Below are positions 23,128-34,974 of a DNA stretch of 64,000 bases, piece by piece (within the stretch, counting starts at the first letter, position 1; each line of letters begins with the position of its first letter). Position numbers and translations under genes: made by a program. The DNA is from Cryptomeria japonica (taxonomy: Eukaryota > Streptophyta > Pinopsida > Cupressales > Cupressaceae), in NCBI RefSeq assembly GCF_030272615.1, contig NC_081415.1:420228257-420292256 (forward strand), in the 5' to 3' direction. Under the pieces are notes generated by a model. The model was not told the DNA's origin and did no database searches. It was given only the letters and a program-made list of their open reading frames with translations.

Positions 23128-24230
23128 TTTGAAAGAGATAAGTTTTTTTTTGGTTGAATAATGTTCATGAATTTAATATGTAGTTTGTTTGTTTTTTTTG
23201 TTAATTCATGCAATTACATTATGCGTGTTATTTGTGAAACAACTTTGTCAATAGATGTTCGCTTACGACAAGCTGCATTTGGATATCTTGTGTTTAAATT
23301 TCTTCAATTTACTATGAGAAATTTGTCCCTTACATTTAGGACATCTTTAGATTCACAAGTCTGTTGCTTTTCAGGCTATAGAGTTTTGAAGTTCTATTTG
23401 TGATGAAGAGATTAAAATTCAAGAGGACTATGCAAAGGACTTTAGTGAAGATTCTGAGATTTTGCATTTCCATTTTTTATAAAACAAATATCTACCTGCA
23501 GAGGTGCAACAGTTCACTTGTGAAAGCCATAGAGGCACTTGTGCTGATAATGATAGCATCTAGGGTTACAAAGCCAAGATTGAGACAAGAGGGCTCTCTC
23601 AGTGAGAAGGAGCATACTGAAAGGGGATTTTGTTCTAAATCTCAAGATGATCATATTCATGCCTAGGGCTTGATCTTATGATAGTAGATCCATGGTGGTT
23701 TTGGATCTAGCACTTCCAACCGTATGAGAATCATACCAGATGATGAGAGTCTCCTAAAGCAAGATGTCTTCCATGATTGGGACCATGTGAGCAGGGGATG
23801 CTTCCGTGATAGAGGGAGCAGCTAAAAGGATGTGCTTCTATTGATATCCAAGGATCTTGGTTATATTGGTTCAAAGGGAGTGGACCATGTCAAGATGGTT
23901 TCTCTAGTGATCAGTCAAAGGACTATGATTCATGAGATGGAGACCCATTCATGTAGGCTGAAAGGCCTTTATGCTAACTTCTAGGTCATGATATTCCTAG
24001 ATAGATGAATACTTGGTGAACTTGGAATACACCAAGAGTGATGTAGACTCCAACCTTGTATTTCATGAAAGGTCAAAGCATGTGGAGATCAAGTATCACT
24101 ATGTTAGAGAAATGGTGGAAAGGTATGTTATTCACTAATGCATTCTTCTTTTCAAAAGATGTTTTAAAGTGTAAACTCTTGTGATTGCATTTCTCTTTGA
24201 GAGAGACTTAAGGTGAAAGCCCTTATCTAC
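23128..24230 (+). pseudogene. Scrambled internal region with a copia pol C-terminal scrap
   Basis: Most of this kilobase has no recognisable pol. At 24030-24123 the reading SDVDSNLVFHERSKHVEIKYHYVREMVER matches, in two blocks, the end of copia RNase H (the N-P-V-F-H-x-R-S-K-H-I-E block). Integrase and RT are missing, so a deletion of roughly 3 kb is likely. The remainder may be filler or strongly mutated sequence. Confidence 0.65.
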
Positions 24231-25092
24231 TGTTGATTGTAATTAGGTAGGAATGGCGGATTCCAATTGCCTTGGGCAACATTGGAATCCGCCCAAAGGG
24301 CTTGCCCCTCCTTCAACGTATAGGGTTGGGCCCTCTCTCACGGCACTTCCTAGAAACCTCACGCCACATTCAAGGTAACGTGCTCCCATGAATAGGGCCG
24401 ACCCTATCTAATAAAGCATTTTGGTAAAAGAGATATTAATAATTAAAGGTTATTAATAAAGTAAAAGCCGACATAACAAGATCTTGCACCACATATAAAT
24501 AAAGGACATCTTCACCTAATTATACACACACATACAACATATCATTTCATGCAAAATATATATCTGCCTAATGCGAAGTCAAAAGAAGGAATGCATGCGA
24601 GTCATACTTGCCTTTGAAGGTGCTAACATCAAGTACATACCATCATAAAGGAGTGCGAACTGCCCCAGTTTCAAGGCACTGTGGTTACAGACTAGTTTCA
24701 AGCATAAGAGCAGACTTAAGATGCACTAAATGTGCAGATCTAGTGTATGAACCTGATTGCTGGTTGGTGTGCTAAAGGGGCAGATCTAATGCTTATGAAA
24801 GTGCAGACTTGTTGAAGATTTCATCAGCCCTATCTCAGACCTCTACAAGTACTTGAGGTAAGTATTGTAATCAGAATATTGAATATAATCCATAATCAGA
24901 TCTGAGGATCTTTTCTGGCTGGGTTTTTCCTCCTAGGAGGTTTTCCCAGGATAATTGTGTTTTGTTCTTATTTGTTCATTTCTATGTTATGTCTAAATCT
25001 AGAAATCTCTAAATTTTACAACAAACAATCTAATTAGAAAATAAATTCTGATTTCTGAGTTTTACATTAATCTGAAAGTATAAAAATCAACA
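24231..25092 (+). mobile_element. Solo LTR nested in the copia element, 862 bp, perfect TSD
   Basis: It starts TGTTGATT and ends AATCAACA, perfect 8-bp inverted ends, and is flanked by TCTAC on both sides (24226-24230 and 25093-25097). A TATA box (TATAAAT, 24494-24500) and a U5-like GGGTTTTTCCTCC block near 24924 give plus orientation. No internal domain is attached. It inserted into the copia element after that element had lost pol or while it was losing it. Confidence 0.93.
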
Positions 25093-25219
25093 TCTACACC
25101 CTCTGATATGGTTCATGGTGGATGTCATGTGTGTGACGCCATGACAAACATCACGTGAGAGAGTACGTGATGATTTTCTTGTACTTGTGTGTTTACCCTC
25201 TGGATGAGCCATGGTGAAT

Positions 25220-25605
25220 ATCATTGTGAGGTAACGATCTCACAATGATGAACACTTGTACATCTCACCATTATTGTGAGGTGATGATCTCACAATAATG
25301 GTTGATATCACGTGAGATGATATCTATGAATAAACCATAATGGTGGATGTCACATGAGGTGATATCTATGGATATGCCATAATGGTTGATATCACGTGAG
25401 GTGATATCTATGGATATGCCATAATGGTTGATATCTTGAGAGGTAATATCTATGGATATGCCATAATGGTGGATATCATGTGAAGTGATATCCGTGGACA
25501 AGCCCTAATGGTGGATATTACATAAGGAGATATCTATGGTGGATATCATGAGAAGTGATATCTGTGGATATGCCATAATGCTTGATATCACTGTGAGGTG
25601 ATGTC
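25220..25605 (+). repeat. Hairpin minisatellite with 42-bp unit before the copia 3' LTR
   Basis: Two strong palindromes open the block: 25220-25249 (ATCATTGTGAG with CTCACAATGAT, 11-bp stem) and 25268-25301 (CCATTATTGTGAG with CTCACAATAATGG, 13-bp stem). Then about seven 42-bp units follow, the best at 25337-25504. Each centres on GATATCAC-gtgag-GTGATATC, a perfect 8-bp stem in the consensus. Read on the minus strand the units keep an open frame with a 14-residue repeat (YGISIDITSRDINH), a by-product of the 42-bp period. Confidence 0.85.
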
Positions 25606-25694
25606 TTTCTCTTCCACAAATAGATGTAGCTATTGTGATATATCATCACAAGAGGTGATGCAACTTATAAAGGTTAAGAAGGATTCCTCCCTAG

Positions 25695-25705
25695 CTAAGA
25701 GGGAG
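25695..25705 (+). other. Polypurine tract of the copia element
   Basis: Purine-rich TAAGAGGGAG ends exactly where the 3' LTR begins with TGTTGATG. This is the expected plus-strand priming site. Confidence 0.7.
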
Positions 25706-26433
25706 TGTTGATGATAGAATAGCTACGGTCAGAATCTATTAGGACCGATAGAGACAACGTAGTTGTCTAATTGGCCTATCGGCCTTAGACAATTGCATAT
25801 ACCAGCTATTAATGAAAACTGATATTAAATGCCTAATATATTAAACAATATTAAAATCGATATTAGTTAAATATAATCAATATGAAAAACATTAGCAAAT
25901 GATTGTTGTTGATATGTATAATCGACTATCAATATCTATATTACACTATCGATCTTTTTTATCACCGTATTGTCTAATTATCGGTGAAGTGTGTTATTGC
26001 ACATAACTGATTATGTTTAAAATTGGTTTAGTTGTAAATACCGATTACATTAATGTATCGGTTTGCCTCCAAAGGTATCATGTCCCTACGTGTAGAGTCA
26101 CGACCTCGGGTATCCTATATCATACAATGCAATTCCTTTGGGAGGAATATATTTAGGATACGATAAGGCAGAGATATAATAAGCAGACAGCGATATATAC
26201 ATGATACGATCAGGCGGAGATATAATCAGCAGCTAGCAATAAAAGGTGGATACATATACAGCAGTCTTTGACATATACACATTTAGTTTGTGATATTCAC
26301 TTGCAGTGAATTCGTTATACATTCTGCAGATTGGATCTCCATCATATATAGTTTGAATTGACATCAAACGGAGATCAGAGTTCAAATAAAATTTAAAATT
26401 ACCTACCTATTATAATCTGATCAAAACTTAACA
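25706..26433 (+). repeat. 3' LTR of the copia element (728 bp)
   Basis: It matches the 5' LTR throughout except for about 25 substitutions and a 34-bp deletion between two short agcaataaa repeats near 26240. The deletion looks like slippage between those repeats. Confidence 0.92.
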
Positions 26434-27700
26434 ACTAAGTTGAAGACATGATAACAAATCAACAAGATAAGTGATCAATGCATTATGCATCATACCAAAC
26501 ACCTATCAAAGTCTGTTGACTTTCTCTTGATTATTTCTAAAATCAGATATTCTGTTTGGATCGATTGACTTGATTTTCTTTTTCTGATGCCTTTGATGTC
26601 CATATCGACTTGCCTCATATACCTCTTCAATTGGAATGAAGAGTCATGTCCTCTTCCAAGTACACAACCATTCCCAAGACTGTGTCCTTTCACACTGTCC
26701 CGTGCTAGTTATTCTCCTTAACAAATCATCAATTACATGAAGGCTATCAAAATCTTGCTTTAGTTATCATGCCAATTCGAAGTCTTCTTGCATTCCTTTA
26801 CTCCTTCCTCCCCTCCCAGGAAGACGTTTATTTACCTGTATGCTGGTTAATGGATCAAATGCTTAGCAGGCTGACACTTAGAAAATTGTGAAGTCTTATG
26901 GAATAAGACAATTTTCTGAATTTATTTGATGATTATTGTATTAGAGTCGGGTTATGACAAAAACAAGCCCACCAGATTTGAACCTGAGCTATCAGAGCAA
27001 TAAGTGCTTTACCTTCCCACTAATCCATAGTAACTAGTTTAAATTTATCAGTTATTATTATAACAAATACCTCACTAATTACGATACAAATAATGTGAAG
27101 CCAAAAAAGCCAAATTTTACCACTACAACTATAATCAGGACCAGTATAATCGTTGCCAACAATGTATGAAAATCTTGAATACCTCAATAACGGATGGATA
27201 ATCTTGAATGCCTTTTTGCATGAGATGAAAAGCATAGAGAATTGCTTTCTCCTGCATTTTGTTATAGGGGAAAAAATTGCAAATGCAAATCAGGCAATGC
27301 CATAGTTTAATAATACGAGCTACTTACATGGAGTAATTCTCTTTCATACTTCAATCAGTTCATATAAATTATATACAAGAACATCTTAACCCCACGTCTG
27401 TTACTCTTCTTGTTAGTATCAATTTGGATTAGGATGATAAAATTCTGTGCTGCAAAATATATCCATTCGTTTTCAAAAAAAATGCATGCCTTTTCTCTTT
27501 CATCTCTCTTCAAACAATTATTAGCTAAAAGGAAAACAAAATATTATATGGCATTAAGGAATATTCTATAGGAGGTTTCCTAATTTTTAAGAGATATCTA
27601 GAGAGATCAGCTGATATTTCCTATTCTCTGTAATTGTCTTCATATGTGTCTAGGAGAAGAAAATGTGTTTCAAGGTCCAGTTTCAAGATGGGAGAAATTA
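26434..27700. other. Non-coding intronic sequence
   Basis: AT-rich with no recognised gene or TE end. Sequence just right of the copia element may continue the truncated LTR that starts at 20743, but I could not confirm it. Confidence 0.45.
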
Positions 27701-29850
27701 CCAGGTGTTAGGGTACAACTCTCCAGGAAACTGTGTATAATAAGATTCTAACAAACTTTTCAGCATAACTAAGGTTGATAGAAAATCTGAAATTTAATTT
27801 CAGTGAGCGTTCCAAGATTACTACTGCAACTAACACTAGAATGAAGCCTACTATTAAATTTTGGCAAACACTCCTACTATTAAATTTTGGCAAACACTCC
27901 AGCATCTTAGAACAGCAGTAACTTCCACAGTCCAGCTTTTTACTTCAAGTCCTGCCACTTCCTCACAACCCAAACCCCTAAAAACAAAAAAGATGCACCA
28001 TCAATGTTCTTCTTCTTTCTTCCATTCCAAGAATAATTACACTGTACATAAAACAACATTTAACTGCAAAGATGCATATTCTCAGCTTTTGGAATGCATC
28101 TACCATAAGTGCGTATTAAAAGTAGGGTAAGATCAACCAAAAAAAAGTGAAAATAAGGCAAGTTACCATGCCAAAGCAAATACGTGTGTATCATTACTGC
28201 TGCTCGAATGGAAACAATTCGCAATATTAAATTTTACTGAATGACCCTGTATTATCACTGCTCTGATCTTTATACAGATCAAAATGTTCCATTTTACAGG
28301 TTTCAAAAGCTAAATTATAAAAAATTGATTGAAAATTTTATAATAGATGGATAGAAACTTGCTTGCTTTTCTCTCAATAATAATCATTCTTGTTACTTCC
28401 AAGGCTAAGTACATCATATAGAAAATTATTTTTGTTTCTCGAATGAATGTTATCAGTTTTCAGTATGCATTTATAATACACTAATAGTAGCAAATTTTTT
28501 AAAAATTTAACCACAAAAGGTGAAATTATTTTTAACCACTGAGGTGAAATCAAGGCTAATTGCTGCAACCCAACTAACATTCAACATTATTCTTGTAATT
28601 AACACCAAAACTCCTACTGTTGATTTCTTCAAATATTCCAACATTATAACCGTAATGAAGTTAATATGGATATTGTATTCAGTATTTACTAATGAGTTTT
28701 AGCAAACAATCTAGCATTATTACTGCAATTAAAGCTAGTATGAATCCTATGGTTGAATTTTAGAGAACATTCCAACATAAGTACTAAAACTCACTGTTGA
28801 ACCACCCTCCCTTTTTTGTGAATATTGTACTATCCTTTATTCAATAAAGTTAACGTGGAAATATTCATCAAAAATAAAATATTAAAAAGAAACCCACAGT
28901 TGCACTTAGATTTACTAAGAAAGTTATCAGAGATAGATGGACCTTTCTTGCTTTTCTCCCAACACTCTTCTTTCCTGTTGTGCACAATATAGAAAATGAC
29001 CTTTGCGACACGGATGAATTTTATCAATTTTCAGTATGCATCTATAATACACTGATAGTAGGGTAATACTAATTTTAAACATTGAAAAGATGATATGTAT
29101 TCTAACCACTAAAAGATGAAGTTAGGTTAACTACTGCGACCTAGCTAATTTTCAACATTATTATGGCATCTAAGATCAAAAAACTTATTGTAGAATTTCA
29201 TTGGATATTCCAACATCATTACTGCCAGTGAAGTTTAAAAGGATTTATTAACGAATTTTCGCACACATTCCACCACTATCACTGTTCAAACATTGCAGAA
29301 CTATTACTGCAATTAAAGTTAACAGAAATCCTCTGGTTGAATTTTAGCGAACAGTTCAACATAAATATTATACCTTAGGTTAATCTTGATCCCACAGTGA
29401 ATTCGGTACAAATTTCAGTATTATGACTGCAACCAAATTTATAAGAAACAGGCAGTTGCATTTTGGCATACGTTAGAGGATTATCACTGCAACTGAAAGC
29501 AACTAACAGTTGCATTTTGGCAATAATGCGAGGGTTATACTGCAACTAAGGTTGATATTTATCCTTCTATTAGATTTTACCAAACATTTCAACATTAGTA
29601 ATACTTCTCAGCTCATATAAATGCTACTGTTTAATAGAGTGCAGTTTCGAGTATTATAACTGTCACCAAGTTCAAAGGGAAACATACAGTTCAATTTTAG
29701 GATGGATTATAACTGCAATTAAGATTAATATGGATCATACGTGGAACATTCCAACATTAATGCTAAACCAAGTGATAATATGAATTCTACCGTTAAATTT
29801 CAGTAAACACTCCCGCGTTAAAATGCAACACCGATCAATTTTACGAGTTT
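27700..29850. repeat. Old degenerate tandem repeat, about 70-80 bp unit with a 575-bp higher order
   Basis: Variants of cattattactgcaattaa, followed by cctactgttgaattt and agcaaacattccaacat, recur some twenty times with heavy divergence. A larger repeat is also visible: cagtatgcat-t/c-tataatacact at 28459 recurs at 29034, with similar flanks, and a weaker third copy lies near 28085. The block sits close behind the proposed first exon, inside the putative first intron. Confidence 0.75.
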
Positions 29851-30030
29851 TAAGAGCAAAAGAACGAACTATAATACAATTTGTGCCAATCTTTACTGTA
29901 AAAGCTGTAGCAGCAAACTCTAGCACAATTTGTATCAATCTTTAGTGCAAAATGTATTTGCGATTGATTCATCCTATCAAAGATGCCGCCTTGAGCTTAA
30001 AAATACAAGTCTACGAAATACGAAGAATAC

Positions 30031-30450
30031 CTGGGCGGCAGAGGCGGAAAAGCGGATCAAATTGCAACAAAACAGACCACCAACCACTGGAGAGACAAGC
30101 TGGCCCGATCGGAGTGGCGGAAATGATGAAATGGAGACCGATCCCGCCTCTAAACCCTTGTATTTTTCCAGATCCCAATGACTAATGCAAAGAAAAAACG
30201 GAACAAGTAGGGCGAGTGGTCACATGCACAAGTTGCAGATGCGTACGGCTGGTTGGCAAATGGGGCTTCTCCGGGTGATCGCCCGCTTAATGCCCTGTCC
30301 TGCAGCCTGGACTGGCCTGTGCCTGCCTTGGCTTCCTTCGCTTTGCTTTCCACACGCGAGGAAGGAATTGAAAACGCAACGTGGCGGATGACTCGGCTCC
30401 TCCTCCTTCAACCTACTTCCTCTCTCGCTGCCTTACGTGTCTATGCCAGC
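30031..30450 (-). promoter_or_regulatory. GC-rich block: candidate 5'-UTR exon and promoter of the ataxin-2-like gene
   Basis: Base composition jumps to well above the AT-rich surroundings. On the minus strand the block ends in CCGCCCAG|GTATTC, a good donor. Short frames here on both strands (for example minus 30353-30150) have no recognisable protein. A 5'-UTR exon followed by a long intron is common for this gene family in plants. There is no other gene in the window that could use it, but the link remains inference. Confidence 0.5.
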
Positions 30451-30479
30451 GCTGAATTCCTCCGCCGACAAAAACTATT

Positions 30480-33200
30480 AACTTTTTGGTCCTTAGGGAT
30501 AACTCTATGCAAATTTATTACCCTTAGTACGCCTCCTTACTCTCTTCACCAAAATTCCACACTACCTTTGACCAGGAAAAAGGATTGACTTTATTTCCCC
30601 AATAGATCCTACCGTTTCTTAGCAGCGTATTGTCTATCCAGCCCTAGATGCAATTTTTTAGTATGGAGGGTCCATATTCTTGTAGTTATCTATTATAAGA
30701 GTCTACGTTCCCAGTGTCAAATAAGAGTATAAGTAGGTTGAATCTTTTCAATTAAGAGTCAAGGATTGAGGAGTATTTATTCATATATGTTCAGGTGCAA
30801 TCTCAAATGCCCCTTGTGATGTAACGCCTTGCACCCAACAAGGCTTGATTCTAAGTGGGCTCATTCAAAACCATTCAACTTCACCAACAAATCAAGGATT
30901 CATTGACAAATGCACATTTTTAATTAATTAATAAATAGTCAAATGTGTATTTAATATGATTTTTGTATTTGATCTAAAATTAGTAAATGGTTTTTACTTT
31001 AGAGATAATGTTAAATGGGCTCAAATAAGCTTAGGAGAATCGAATCTTAGTGAATGCAAGGGTTTATATCTTAAGGGATGAGATTGGGATTGTGTCCTAA
31101 ATAATTGTAACAAAATAGATATCATGTAATCCTTAACACTTAGTCAAAAAGATATCAACTTAGACTAATACTCGTGCTACTAATAAATTGTAAAAATGAT
31201 TTAGATTGATATAAACTCCTTTATAAAAAAAAAAAAAAATCAAAATTAAATAAAGTTGACCATAATTATGAAAGTTTGTCACAATTTTTGTTTTATTATA
31301 ATTATAAATAAACTATTAATCATTATTGTTATTCCTTGTTTTTATGCATAGTTGAACAAAGAATTTTTCTAAATATAATATAATTTTCGATTAGAATATA
31401 AAGGGATCTTAGAATGTGCTCCAAAAAGCTTTTAGTGAATGTGCATCATCTCATAGAAAAAGTCTAACAAGGACTTTGAGGCACTTTAGTCCATTCTATT
31501 TATCATCATTAAGTGACAAAGATTTTGTTTTGATACATGGCTTGTAATAAATAATTTGTTAAAAAATACAAATTTAATATTTTATCATAGTTATTGAAAG
31601 TTTAAATGTGTTTGTCTTCATACTAACATGGTATATATTCAGTTTCAAATTCAATATCTTACCAAGCAATGCTAAAATGGTGATGAATAATTGATGATTT
31701 CTCAAAAACATTGTATGGTTGCTTGGCTCAAAAAAGAACGATTTATAGATAATGATCACTATTGTTAAGTTTTCTTCTAAATTGGAAGTGGCAAACATCC
31801 TGGAAATTAAAGATGATATTTTCATAATCTTATATAGAGAATTTGAAAGCTTTCGGATTAAAATTATGAATGAGTTTTTTTGCATCAATATGTTGAATTG
31901 CTTTGTGATCCATTATCAAAATGAGTAGAGAAAATTGATATTATAAAGCTTAAAGGTATGATATGGTATTCACTTAAAGATATGATATGATATTTACTTA
32001 AAATGTGTTATTTTCACAATTCATTGTAGGGAATTCAAAAACCTTCTAGATTAAATTTGTGTAATAGTTTATTTCATCAATTATTTGAAACACATTATAT
32101 TATCCATCATCAAAATAAAGAGACAAAATATCAAAAATGAACATCTAATATCTTAAGTATATCCTCTCACATTAATTACACCAAACATACAAACACTAAA
32201 ACCCTAATAGACTCTTTGATATTTAATATTTAACAAAGAAAAAACCACCCCAAGCATCCAAATGGTAAAAATTCAATAAACTTATTGTCTCCTCTCTACA
32301 TAAACATAGCTCTTTTTTATAATCAAGTTGGAACTTATCTCTTTAACAAGATGAGCCCCCTATAACCTCTCAAGGTTGTAGACCTAGCCCAAATGAGCAT
32401 GCAACAATATAACCCCAAGCAATGAGAATCAATATTAGGACCTACATGGGATGAACTCGCATCCCTTAACCAACTATGCAACCCTTTTGGACTTACATAA
32501 ACATCTCTTAATAAAGCCAAAAATTATTTCCATCAGTGGTGACTAACTACAAATGAGGATCATAAACTTTTTTTATGAATATTTTTCCACAAAACTCTCT
32601 TGCTAGGCAAATGGATTTGTTGGTTGATGAATTCTCTACCAATATTTCTTCTTGTTGAAATACTAGTCTTCTAGCCAAACAACTAATTACTACCAAATAA
32701 GATAATGATTGTCCACTTGCAAACTAATGTTGTAACTTGATCTTGTTAAGATGAGTCGGACAAAATGTGCTTTGGGTGAAGAATTTAAGTTGTAGAAAAA
32801 TGAATACTTGTTTATATGGGATTTGAAAAAATTATAATCTAAAAAAAATAGTTTAGAGTAAAAAGTTTACCTTAATAATGATTATAGAAACATTGTGGAA
32901 TATTCCAATAGAATATGGTTACAAATAGATGGTTGCAATAATGTTTCCTTTCCTATATCTTATAACTATAAAAAAATTGAAAATGGAAAAACATATATTT
33001 TATATTAATTTGCACTCAGGTATACATCTTATTTTGATTTGGTTTATAAGTTTTCTTTGTTAACTAATGTATAAATCTAAAATTAATCAAGTGAACCTTT
33101 TTTTCAAGGAAAAAAATATTATTTATTTTTTGATAAATGGTGATAATATCGCCGATATATATTAATATGTATATAGAAGAGTTTGCATCTAGGTCAAACC
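30480..33200. other. AT-rich intergenic sequence
   Basis: No gene or mobile-element terminus was recognised. A run of about 14 A residues lies near 31230. Some patches (32330-32560) look like antisense of old coding sequence but give no domain. Confidence 0.5.
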
Positions 33201-33360
33201 TCACCCAAAAAGAAATACTGAGGATGTCGTAATCAAATTTTTCAAAAAAGAACTAGATACTATCTACAACACCCCTTATCACTATAGATATATCAGAAAA
33301 GGCATATTTACAAAAAGATAATTGGTCGAAACAAGCCATATCCCAACATGAAAGTGAATT

Positions 33361-33900
33361 TCAATCTGAACTTGTGGAATCTAAGTCCAAATAAACAACA
33401 TTACTATTAGCACTACCATCGATTAATGCACACCATGTCACCAGAGTCAGATTTGAGGATCTAGTACCACATAATGTCAGGATTCCACTAGGACCAAGAA
33501 TGTCCTTTACACCAACCACCACAAAATTTGAAGACTCAAGAATATCATCACCAATAGCAAGAAACTTGTTTTTAGATGAGGTCAAATCTTGCAAAGCTAG
33601 GGCTACATTAAGGTGAGCTAAAGGCAAAGGAGAACAATGACCCAAAGAAGGTGCAGAATTCTGAATTTATCAAGGGAATATTCAAAAACTTTCTTGCTAA
33701 GTGCAGGTTGCAGTCACTCAAAAGCTCGCATGGTGTCTTTAAAAGCATCATTCAACAAACTAAGCCCCACTTCATTAAGAAGCTCCAGATAGGTAAGATT
33801 TATAGCTACATCATCCTACACTAAGAAACCTCCAATTGGAAACAACCCCAGCTCCAAGTCATGTGAATTCTAACCGGCATCAAGATTAGAAAGAGTGGAG
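33361..33900 (-). pseudogene. Unidentified minus-strand coding remnant
   Basis: An open frame at 33645-33361 (HLNVALALQDLTSSKNKFL ... GPSGILTLCGT) continues upstream to about 33880 with several stops (LGLFPIGGFLV, LTYLELLNEVGLSLLNDAF). The composition is protein-like but no domain is recognised. It lies directly downstream, on the minus strand, of an LTR U5-like fragment, so it may be retroelement-borne. Confidence 0.35.
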
Positions 33901-34029
33901 ACAAAAGTTTGAACATATGCATTTGTGATAGCTAACACCATTGCATAATCCAAAAGAAGGTTCATAGAATTTTTTAGGAATCTAGTAAAACTTTGAAATT
34001 TCAACATGCATACACAAGATAATGAAAGC

Positions 34030-34430
34030 TTTTCCTTGTTGTAACCGTTGAACACACCACAAGAATGAGAGGGGAGGTGAATCACTCTAGATTTCAAAAT
34101 TACTTAATTTGTTATCTTCAAACTTTAAACCACGGCCATAAAATCACAACAACAATGAATCATAAAGCACATCAAACACATGAACACCACATTTACTTGG
34201 AAAATTCAAGTAGGAAAAAACCATGGTGAGAATAAGACTCACAATATGAATATAATTTGTTACAATATTGCCTCTAAAACTCCATGGGGGCTTCACTTAG
34301 TGAACCTGGGTTATATCAAGTGCACTCATGGCATACTAAAGAATCTCCCTATTTTTAAAAAATATTGCCTTAAACTCCTTTCTTGTCACCCCCTCCCAAT
34401 ACACAACCCAAATTAAAAACCCTCCTATTT
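34030..34430 (-). mobile_element. Copia-type LTR fragment (U5 side)
   Basis: Read on the minus strand it contains CCATGGTTTTTTCCTACTTG and then GATTCACCTCCCCTCTCATT. The LTRs at 55377-57357 have counterparts of both (CCACGGTGGTTTTTCCC and TTTCACCCCCTCCCTCTCAG). These are typical of the R-U5 part of a plant copia group. Its start and end were not found. Confidence 0.5.
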
Positions 34431-34974
34431 TCACCAAATATTGTATGTATCAATTTTTTCTTTAACATTTTCCATATCCCTTTATGTTTCTATCTTATGC
34501 TATGATAAGAGTTAGTTAGGTTTTCAGCAAAAATCTAGATTTGGTGGAAGGTGCTAATATTAATTGATGGGTTCTAAATTAACTCAAGCTACTATTTAAC
34601 TTGGCTTGGTTTAAAGTTGGAACCCTAGACACGTGTGTCGGGACTATTTTTACAACCCCTAGGGTTAGGGTTTCATAAGATGTTTTGAGCTTGTGCATTT
34701 AAAATACCTTTAGGTGGGATCTTGTTCTAATTTTGTGTTGGCAGGCTCATCCGGTAAGTTTTCTTCTTAAGTTATCTCTAAGGGTTCTAAGTTGTTGCAT
34801 TAACCAACCCTATGCCTAAGCCTTTACTTATTATGCTAGTTGATATATTTTCCTTAAGTCTTCATGTGCATGTATTTATTTTTTCTTAGTCAAGTGTTAC
34901 TGTGTATTGGTCCCCACTTATGTCCTAGTAACTTTGCCTTTAAATCACATTCTTTAAGTCACTCTTAAGTCATG

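Larger units (their letters stand above)
21414..26433 (+). mobile_element. Ty1/copia retrotransposon with both LTRs, internally deleted
   Basis: LTRs at 21414-22175 and 25706-26433 share TGTTGATGATAG starts and ...AAAACTTAACA ends. The flanks ATTAA (left) and ACTAA (right) are a 5-bp target duplication with one change. A primer site follows the 5' LTR and a purine tract precedes the 3' LTR. The interior holds a gag remnant with a CCHC knuckle but only a scrap of pol, so most of protease, integrase and RT is gone. A solo LTR is nested at 24231-25092. By eye the LTRs differ at about 25 sites plus a 34-bp deletion in the 3' copy, roughly 3.5 percent, so the insertion is not recent. Confidence 0.93.
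12937..30030 (-). other. Putative first intron of the ataxin-2-like gene (about 17 kb)
   Basis: If the GC-rich block near 30.0-30.4 kb is the 5'-UTR exon, its CCCAG|GTATTC donor at 30030 would pair with the GACAG acceptor at 12937. The intron then holds element A, a partial LTR, a complete copia element with a nested solo LTR, and a 2-kb degenerate tandem repeat. Introns of this size are known in conifers. The link between the two ends is an inference that a transcript would settle. Confidence 0.45.

Noticed and set aside
25271..25501. Minus-strand repeat protein with a 14-residue unit
   Set aside because: The frame is a by-product of a 42-bp minisatellite; no start context, no flanking coding sequence.
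25220..25605. CRISPR-like array
   Set aside because: Units are direct 42-bp repeats without unique spacers, inside a plant retroelement, so a CRISPR reading does not fit.
20743..27000. Complete LTR split by the copia element
   Set aside because: The start TGTAATGTCCCC is clear but no GGGACATTACA end was found on the far side, so only a partial LTR is reported.
30253..30588. Open plus-strand frame in the GC-rich block
   Set aside because: Frames are open on both strands here because GC-rich sequence has few stops. No domain is seen, and the minus-strand donor-like site favours a 5'-UTR exon.
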